Positions 59,407-64,000 of a DNA stretch of 64,000 bases are shown piece after piece. Origin of the DNA: an uncultured Ruminococcus sp. (GTDB taxonomy: Bacteria; Bacillota; Clostridia; Oscillospirales; Acutalibacteraceae). The notes below the pieces were generated by a model, which worked only from the letters and a program-made list of their open reading frames with translations, ran no database searches and was not told the origin of the DNA. A program made the translations under genes and the position numbers. The stretch's first letter is position 1, and every line of letters begins with the position of its first letter. Location: contig CADCNI010000001.1 of NCBI GenBank assembly GCA_902802795.1, forward strand, positions 1 through 64,000. The letters are read 5' to 3'.

Positions 59407-60423
59407 ATGGCTTCAGTAAAAAAGAGAGCAACAAACGCGTTAAAAATCTGCGGAAAAGCAGACGACAAAAGCTACAGAGACAGCCTTGTCAAGACGGCTA
59501 AGGCGCTGATGAATCTGGACAACGTGGAAATTATCTCCCACAGAGCGCCCGACGGCGATACTTTGGGATGTTCGTCCGCACTTTGCCGCGGACTGCGCTT
59601 CCTTGGTAAAAAAGCGAATGTGGTGTGCGCCGACGCAATCCCGGACAAATACGCCTTTCTGTTTGACGGAATCGAGCCGCAGGCATTGGAGGCGCAGCAT
59701 TTTGTGACCGTCGATATTGCCGCGCCGCACCTCATGGGCAAATTAAAAGAAACGTACGAGAACAAAATTGACGTGTGCATTGATCATCACATTGACAATT
59801 CCATTTCTGCGCCTGTCAAGATGGTAGATCAACACGCAGCCGCCACAGCGGAGATTATCTGGCAGCTTCTGAGCGCAATGGGCGTTGTCATTGACCAATC
59901 CATTGCCAACGACTTGTTTGCGGCTCTTTCCACTGACACTGGCTGCTTCAAATACAGCAATGTCACAGAGCAGACACACCTGATTGCCATTGAACTGATG
60001 AAGTGCGGCGCGGAATGCGCTAAGATCAACTACAAGCTGATTGATGAGGAAACCAAGGCTAAGATGGAACTGAAAAAGCAATCGCTTGCCACACTGGAAT
60101 ATTTCTGTGACAATCGCTGCGCTGTCATTACCATTACCAAAGCCATGATGGAAGCATCAGGTGCTCTTCCGGAGGACACCGACGGCATTTCCAATATCCC
60201 GCGGATCATCAGCGGGGTGGACTGCGGCATTACCATGCGGGAAACAGATGACGGCTGGAAGATTTCGGTGCGTTCGGATGAAAAGCTCAACGCCGCCACA
60301 CTCTGCGGCAGATTCGGCGGCGGCGGACACGCGGCAGCAGCCGGCTGCAAATTCAATGCTTCCTATGAAGACGCAAAGAAGCAGCTTATTGATGCAGCAA
60401 AGGAATTGCTGCAATATCAGTGA
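59407..60423 (+). CDS. nrnA: Bifunctional oligoribonuclease / pAp phosphatase NrnA (DHH family)
   Basis: Degrades 2-5-mer RNA and removes phosphate from pAp. 338 residues. DHH domain with ISHRAPDGDTLGCSSALCRG, FVTVDIAAPHLMGK, DVCIDHHIDNS (the DHH motif) and FAALSTDTGCFKYSNV. The C-terminal DHHA1 domain has the GGGHAAAAG motif (RFGGGGHAAAAGCKF). The ATG at 59407 has TGGAG upstream; a longer in-frame start crosses the hairpin and is rejected. It commonly lies next to rbfA and truB. Confidence 0.93.
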   Translation: MASVKKRATNALKICGKADDKSYRDSLVKTAKALMNLDNVEIISHRAPDGDTLGCSSALCRGLRFLGKKANVVCADAIPDKYAFLFDGIEPQALEAQHFVTVDIAAPHLMGKLKETYENKIDVCIDHHIDNSISAPVKMVDQHAAATAEIIWQLLSAMGVVIDQSIANDLFAALSTDTGCFKYSNVTEQTHLIAIELMKCGAECAKINYKLIDEETKAKMELKKQSLATLEYFCDNRCAVITITKAMMEASGALPEDTDGISNIPRIISGVDCGITMRETDDGWKISVRSDEKLNAATLCGRFGGGGHAAAAGCKFNASYEDAKKQLIDAAKELLQYQ

Positions 60424-60433
60424 CTACAGTTAA

Positions 60434-60492
60434 GCTGAAAAGCTAGTTTACTTTCCACATTAAGATATTGGAAAGTAAAAAAGCTTTTCGGC
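60434..60492. repeat. Long imperfect hairpin in the truB leader
   Basis: TTTACTTTCC (60447-60456) pairs exactly with GGAAAGTAAA (60470-60479). The stem extends outward: GCTGAAAAGCT (60434-60444) against AGCTTTTCGGC (60482-60492) with one mismatch and a short internal loop. The hairpin ends 20 bases before the truB start. Confidence 0.5.
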
Positions 60493-60511
60493 AAAAGCGA
60501 GGTGAATAACG

Positions 60512-61465
60512 ATGGGGTGGCAAAACAGCGCCGTCAACGGACTGCTGCTGATTGACAAGCCGCAGGATTTTACATCGTTTGACGTTTGCGCAGTGGTCAG
60601 GGGAATGCTCCGCACCAAAAAAGTGGGACACTCCGGCACGCTCGACCCGATGGCAACGGGAGTGCTTCCCATTCTGATAGGGTCTGCTACAAGAGCGCTG
60701 GATTGGATTCCGTCGCACGACAAGACCTATGTGGCAGGCTTTCAATTGGGACTGACGACCGACACACAGGATATCACAGGCAAAGTGCTGTCACGCAGCG
60801 AGGTACATACAGAAGAATCGGTGCTGCGGCAAGCAACGGCGTCCTTTCAGGGCGACATCCTACAGGTACCGCCGATGTATTCCGCGGTATCGGTCAACGG
60901 AAAAAAGCTCTACGATCTGGCGCGGCAAGGGGTAGAGGTGGAGCGGCAGGCGCGTCCTGTGACGATCTATCGCATTTCTCTGGATGCTTACGATCCGGCT
61001 GCCGCTCAAGGTGTTCTGACGGTGTCCTGTTCCAAAGGAACCTATATCCGCACGCTGATCAACGATATAGGACAAAGCCTGGGATGTGGGGCAGTGTTGA
61101 CATCACTGCGGCGCACGGAGGCTTCGGGGATTTCCATAGACGACTGTATGACGCTGGAGCAGGCACAGCAATACAAAGATGAAGGCATTCTGGCGGATCA
61201 ATTGATACCGGTGGATCACATTTTTGAAGCATATCCGGCACTGTACATCTCGGACAACCAGACGGTGCGTTTCAACAACGGCGCGGGACTGGCGCTCGAC
61301 AGAATCCATCCGCCTGTGATCGGCGGCATCGAGCAGGAACAACGCCTTGACAGTGATAGATACGAGCCAAATTCGGTCTATCGTGTATATTCTTGCACCG
61401 ACAGGACATTTCTGGGGCTTGCCGTTAAAAAAGACGACGAACTGAGAGTGTTAAAGCGGTTCTAA
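60512..61465 (+). CDS. truB: tRNA pseudouridine-55 synthase TruB
   Basis: Makes pseudouridine 55 in the T-loop of tRNAs. 317 residues. NGLLLIDKPQDFTSFDVCA, then KKVGHSGTLDPMATGVLPIL with the catalytic Asp, RALDWIPSHDKTYVAGFQLG, and QVPPMYSAVSVNGKKLYDLA and CSKGTYIRTLINDIG. Start ATG 60512 with GAGGTG upstream. Standard neighbour of ribF. Confidence 0.96.
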   Translation: MGWQNSAVNGLLLIDKPQDFTSFDVCAVVRGMLRTKKVGHSGTLDPMATGVLPILIGSATRALDWIPSHDKTYVAGFQLGLTTDTQDITGKVLSRSEVHTEESVLRQATASFQGDILQVPPMYSAVSVNGKKLYDLARQGVEVERQARPVTIYRISLDAYDPAAAQGVLTVSCSKGTYIRTLINDIGQSLGCGAVLTSLRRTEASGISIDDCMTLEQAQQYKDEGILADQLIPVDHIFEAYPALYISDNQTVRFNNGAGLALDRIHPPVIGGIEQEQRLDSDRYEPNSVYRVYSCTDRTFLGLAVKKDDELRVLKRF

Positions 61466-61498
61466 CAAAGTGAAAAGGATTAACGGAGCGAATGCATC

Positions 61499-62404
61499 AT
61501 GAACATTTACAGAGACATCCCACAATTAAAAAGGACATCCATCGCGCTGGGGTGTTTTGACGGCGTTCATCTGGGACATGCGGCGGTGATTCAAGCCGCG
61601 TGCAATTGTCAAGAGAAAGTGCTTGACAGTTGCGTTTTCTCTTTTGATGATGAAATGCCCTATAAACAGAACGGAAAACGACTGCTTTCATTGGAAGACA
61701 AGTGCGAATGTATGACCCGTCTGGGAGTGAATCATCTGATTGTTCCTCCGTTTGAATCGGTCCGGCATCTTTCGCCGGAGGAGTTTTTTAAGAATATCCT
61801 GCTTGATCGGCTTGATGCCCATTGTCTGGTTTGCGGCGAGAATTTTCGCTTCGGCAAAGGAGCATCCGGCCATACCGGGACACTACAGTTGCTGTGTGAG
61901 CAATACGGAGTAACATGCCGGGTGGTGCCGCCTGTCAACTTTGAGGGAACCATGATTTCTTCCTCCCGCATCAAGGCGGCGCTGCAAGACGGAGAGGCCC
62001 AGCGGGCGGCGCACATGCTGGGACGGCTTTTCAGTTATCGGCTGGAGGTTGTACACGGGCGACAGCTCGGGCGACAACTCGGTACCCCCACCATTAATCA
62101 GTATTTTCCCGATCATTTCCTGATTCCGCGCTATGGCGTTTACGCATCCGTGACCGAAATAGGGGACAGGCGCTATTCTTCCGTAACCAATATCGGCGTT
62201 AAACCGACCGTTGGATGGCATCAGCCGCTCAGCGAAACATGGATTCCCGATTTTTCGGGCGATTTGTACGGGCAATTGGTTCGCGTCAGCCTTGTCAGTT
62301 TTATGCGGGATGAGTGCAAATTTGATTCGATTGAGATATTGAAGCAGGCGATTTTGCAGGACGGTGTTAATTCAAATCACTTGACAGCAGACTACATACA
62401 GTAA
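61499..62404 (+). CDS. ribF: Bifunctional riboflavin kinase / FAD synthetase
   Basis: Makes FMN and then FAD from riboflavin. 301 residues. N-terminal adenylyltransferase domain: IALGCFDGVHLGHAAVIQ, LSPEEFFKNILLDRL, VCGENFRFGKGASG and MISSSRIKAALQDG. C-terminal kinase domain: GRQLGTPTINQYFPDHFLIP with the conserved G-x-PT-x-N, YGVYAS, and SVTNIGVKPTVG. The N-terminal loop is a little shorter than usual. 33 bases after truB. Confidence 0.94.
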   Translation: MNIYRDIPQLKRTSIALGCFDGVHLGHAAVIQAACNCQEKVLDSCVFSFDDEMPYKQNGKRLLSLEDKCECMTRLGVNHLIVPPFESVRHLSPEEFFKNILLDRLDAHCLVCGENFRFGKGASGHTGTLQLLCEQYGVTCRVVPPVNFEGTMISSSRIKAALQDGEAQRAAHMLGRLFSYRLEVVHGRQLGRQLGTPTINQYFPDHFLIPRYGVYASVTEIGDRRYSSVTNIGVKPTVGWHQPLSETWIPDFSGDLYGQLVRVSLVSFMRDECKFDSIEILKQAILQDGVNSNHLTADYIQ

Positions 62405-62432
62405 TAAGAATTTAGCAAAGAAAGGAGAACAT

Positions 62433-62825
62433 ATGGAATTTGATCCCGAAACACATACCGTCTCCAGCGTCGTCACAGATGAAATGCTGGAAACCAGTCT
62501 CGGATGCGGCGATACGGATACCTATGCCATCGGTATGATGGTTTCCCTGATGGAGCAGGCCGCCAAGGAACTGGCCGCCCGGTATCTGCCGGAGGGGTAT
62601 ACGTCGGTGGGCGTCATGCTCAACACCACCCATGTCGCGCCGACAGTCGCAGGCGGCGAGGTGCGCGCAACGGCTACGCTTCTGGAACGCTCAGACGGAC
62701 AGTTTTATTTTGAGATTATTGCAAGTGACTGCATGGGAACCATAGGAGAAGCCACTCATCATCGTGTAGCGGTTTCTCTGGCACGGTTCAACGAAAGAGC
62801 GAAAAAGAGAGGATGTCTGCGATGA
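62433..62825 (+). CDS. Hotdog-fold thioesterase (FlK-like)
   Basis: A 130-residue single-hotdog protein. VSLMEQAAKELAARYLPEGY holds the catalytic-type Glu, VGVMLNTTHVAPTVAGGEV the Thr/His block, and GTIGEATHHRVAVSLARF the terminal GxxxH/R block seen in fluoroacetyl-CoA thioesterase FlK and related proteins. Expected to split small acyl-CoA thioesters, but the substrate is unknown. AAAGGAG lies before the ATG. Overlaps the HAD gene by four bases. Confidence 0.82.
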   Translation: MEFDPETHTVSSVVTDEMLETSLGCGDTDTYAIGMMVSLMEQAAKELAARYLPEGYTSVGVMLNTTHVAPTVAGGEVRATATLLERSDGQFYFEIIASDCMGTIGEATHHRVAVSLARFNERAKKRGCLR

Positions 62826-63487
62826 ATGCGATTCGCTGCGTGTTGTTTGATCTGGACGGAACTCTTTTTGATTCATCCAAGGGCATAATATCGTGCTACA
62901 AACGCGGGCTGGAACACTTTGGTATAACCGTAAAAGATGACAGCGAACTGAACAAAGTGCTGGGACCTTCTCTTTACATCAGCTACCATGATTTTTTTGG
63001 ATTGGAAGGCGAGCAGGTCAGTGAGGCGGTACGAATTTACCGCGAACACTACAACGCAGAAGGAATTTACCAGGTTCGCCTGTATGACGGCATAGAAGAC
63101 TTACTGAAGTCTTTGAAGCAAAATAGCTTTACAATATGTCTTGCCACTTCCAAGCCGCAGGTTATGGCGGAAAAAATCCTTGGATTTTCGGGGCTAAGAC
63201 ACTATTTTGACGCGGTGTGCGGCGCTAATCTTGATGGCAGTCGCAGCGACAAGGTTGAATTGATTGAGTACGCTATGAAGCAAGTTAGCTTTACAGATAA
63301 AAACGGGGTTGTTATGATAGGTGACCGCTTTTACGACGTCGCGGGCGCTGCAAAAGCGGGAGTGCATTCCATCGGTGTCACCTATGGCTTCGGCAGCAGG
63401 GAAGAACTTGAGAACGCGGGAGCAGAGCAGATCGCGAATTCTCCCGAAGACGTTGCCCGTTTCCTTATCGGACGCAGGAAACATTAA
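62822..63487 (+). CDS. HAD family hydrolase, phosphoglycolate phosphatase-like
   Basis: Haloacid dehalogenase-type phosphatase of 221 residues with a helical cap. Motif I VLFDLDGTLFDSSKG, motif II LATSKP, motif III lysine near SDKVELIEYA and motif IV VMIGDRFYDVAGAAKAG. The overall pattern is that of the Gph/PpaX group. The ATG at 62822 has GAGAGG nine bases upstream and overlaps the thioesterase stop; the ATG at 62813 is too close to that site. Substrate unknown. Confidence 0.88.
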   Translation: MNAIRCVLFDLDGTLFDSSKGIISCYKRGLEHFGITVKDDSELNKVLGPSLYISYHDFFGLEGEQVSEAVRIYREHYNAEGIYQVRLYDGIEDLLKSLKQNSFTICLATSKPQVMAEKILGFSGLRHYFDAVCGANLDGSRSDKVELIEYAMKQVSFTDKNGVVMIGDRFYDVAGAAKAGVHSIGVTYGFGSREELENAGAEQIANSPEDVARFLIGRRKH

Positions 63488-63517
63488 AAATGAATCGGAT
63501 AAATGTCGAAATAATTC

Positions 63518-63546
63518 TTGACATTACACCGTGTTGCGTGTAAAAT
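63518..63546 (+). promoter_or_regulatory. coaX promoter
   Basis: TTGACA (63518-63523), 17-base spacer, TAAAAT (63541-63546), about 100 bases before coaX. Confidence 0.75.
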
Positions 63547-63648
63547 ATAGGCTATGAATAAGTGACATTGTGATATCGAGACACTGCACAAAGACCATAG
63601 CTTGATGAGGTTGTCAGAAAAATGTTAAATGAATGAGGGGGCAGCAGA

Positions 63649-64000
63649 ATGCTTTTGGCTGTAGACATTGGAAATACCAACATTACCGTTGGCGTGTATG
63701 ACGGTGACAATTTAAATTTTACGGCGCGTATCGCTACCGACCCTAACCGCACCGGCGATCAATATGCTGTGGAACTGATGGGAATTTTCAATCTTTATAG
63801 CTGTGACAGAACACAGCTTGACGGTGCGATTGTTTCTTCTGTAACGCCTGCCGTAACGCATGCCATTTGTGACGCTATCCAAAAGACCGTAGGGGTTGAG
63901 CCTCTCATTGTCGGTCCCGGTATTAAAACAGGGCTGAACATCGCCATCAATGACCCGGCCGAATTGGGTGCTGATCTGCTGGCGGCCTCTGTGTCGGCCT
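63649..64000 (+). CDS. coaX: Type III pantothenate kinase, 5' part (runs off the window)
   Basis: First step of coenzyme A synthesis from pantothenate; type III enzymes need a monovalent cation. About 117 residues are visible. The N-terminus LLAVDIGNTNITVGVYDGD holds the phosphate-binding loop, and GAIVSSVTPAVTHAICDAI and PLIVGPGIKTGLNIAINDP match the family. GAGGGGG is seven bases before the ATG. The 3' part lies beyond position 64000. Confidence 0.94.
   Translation, partial: MLLAVDIGNTNITVGVYDGDNLNFTARIATDPNRTGDQYAVELMGIFNLYSCDRTQLDGAIVSSVTPAVTHAICDAIQKTVGVEPLIVGPGIKTGLNIAINDPAELGADLLAASVSA

Overview
The window looks like a mid-GC chromosome segment from an anaerobic Clostridia-type Firmicute (Ruminococcaceae/Oscillospiraceae-like gut organism). 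This rests on strong AGGAGG-type ribosome sites, frequent TTG/GTG starts, TTGACA/TATAAT promoters, a CIRCE-controlled groESL, many lipoproteins of a one-membrane cell, the rimP-nusA-ylxR-ylxQ-infB-rbfA order, and an anaerobic (early cobalt insertion) B12 pathway. No rRNA, tRNA or CRISPR array was seen.

Region 1 (1-10.6 kb) is a decaying zone. It starts with the 3' part of an IS1380-type transposase. A DMT exporter, a LacI regulator and an ABC exporter subunit each carry one apparent single-base frameshift. There are also a shortened tandem lipoprotein paralogue, a cut-off lipoprotein, a DUF3793 remnant and an intact MATE exporter.

Region 2 (10.6-31.1 kb, minus strand) is a long corrinoid locus. 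A cobalamin riboswitch with its own promoter and a downstream intrinsic terminator precedes a NEAT-like surface protein, a BtuFCD-type importer and a lipoprotein form of the cobalt chelatase CbiK. A second promoter then leads into another surface protein and cbiC-D-F-G-H-J, a 425-bp inverted-repeat element, and cbiET-cbiA-cobT-cobU-cobS-cobU-like-cobC-cbiB-cobD-cbiP. Most genes overlap by 4-14 bases. The set runs from sirohydrochlorin to cobalamin except that cbiL, the uroporphyrinogen methyltransferase and the corrinoid adenosyltransferase are not here.

Region 3 (31.2-47.4 kb) holds a lipoprotein / NagPA-type glycosidase / Lgt-like trio, groES-groEL, an unusual acidic coiled-coil protein, a LytTR-DUF3021 pair, pcrA and tatD (minus strand), a Wzz/BY-kinase fusion with an altered P-loop and a YG-repeat tail followed by its CpsB-type phosphatase, a lipoprotein, and a DEDDh exonuclease with a Cys4 tail. 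A second partial copy of the repeat element follows.

Region 4 (47.4-64 kb, plus strand) has a PflX-like radical SAM protein, a Gld-type ABC export cluster with a DUF4340 protein, then the translation/RNA block rimP-nusA-ylxR-ylxQ-infB-rbfA-nrnA-truB-ribF, a hotdog thioesterase, a HAD phosphatase and the start of coaX, which runs off the right end.
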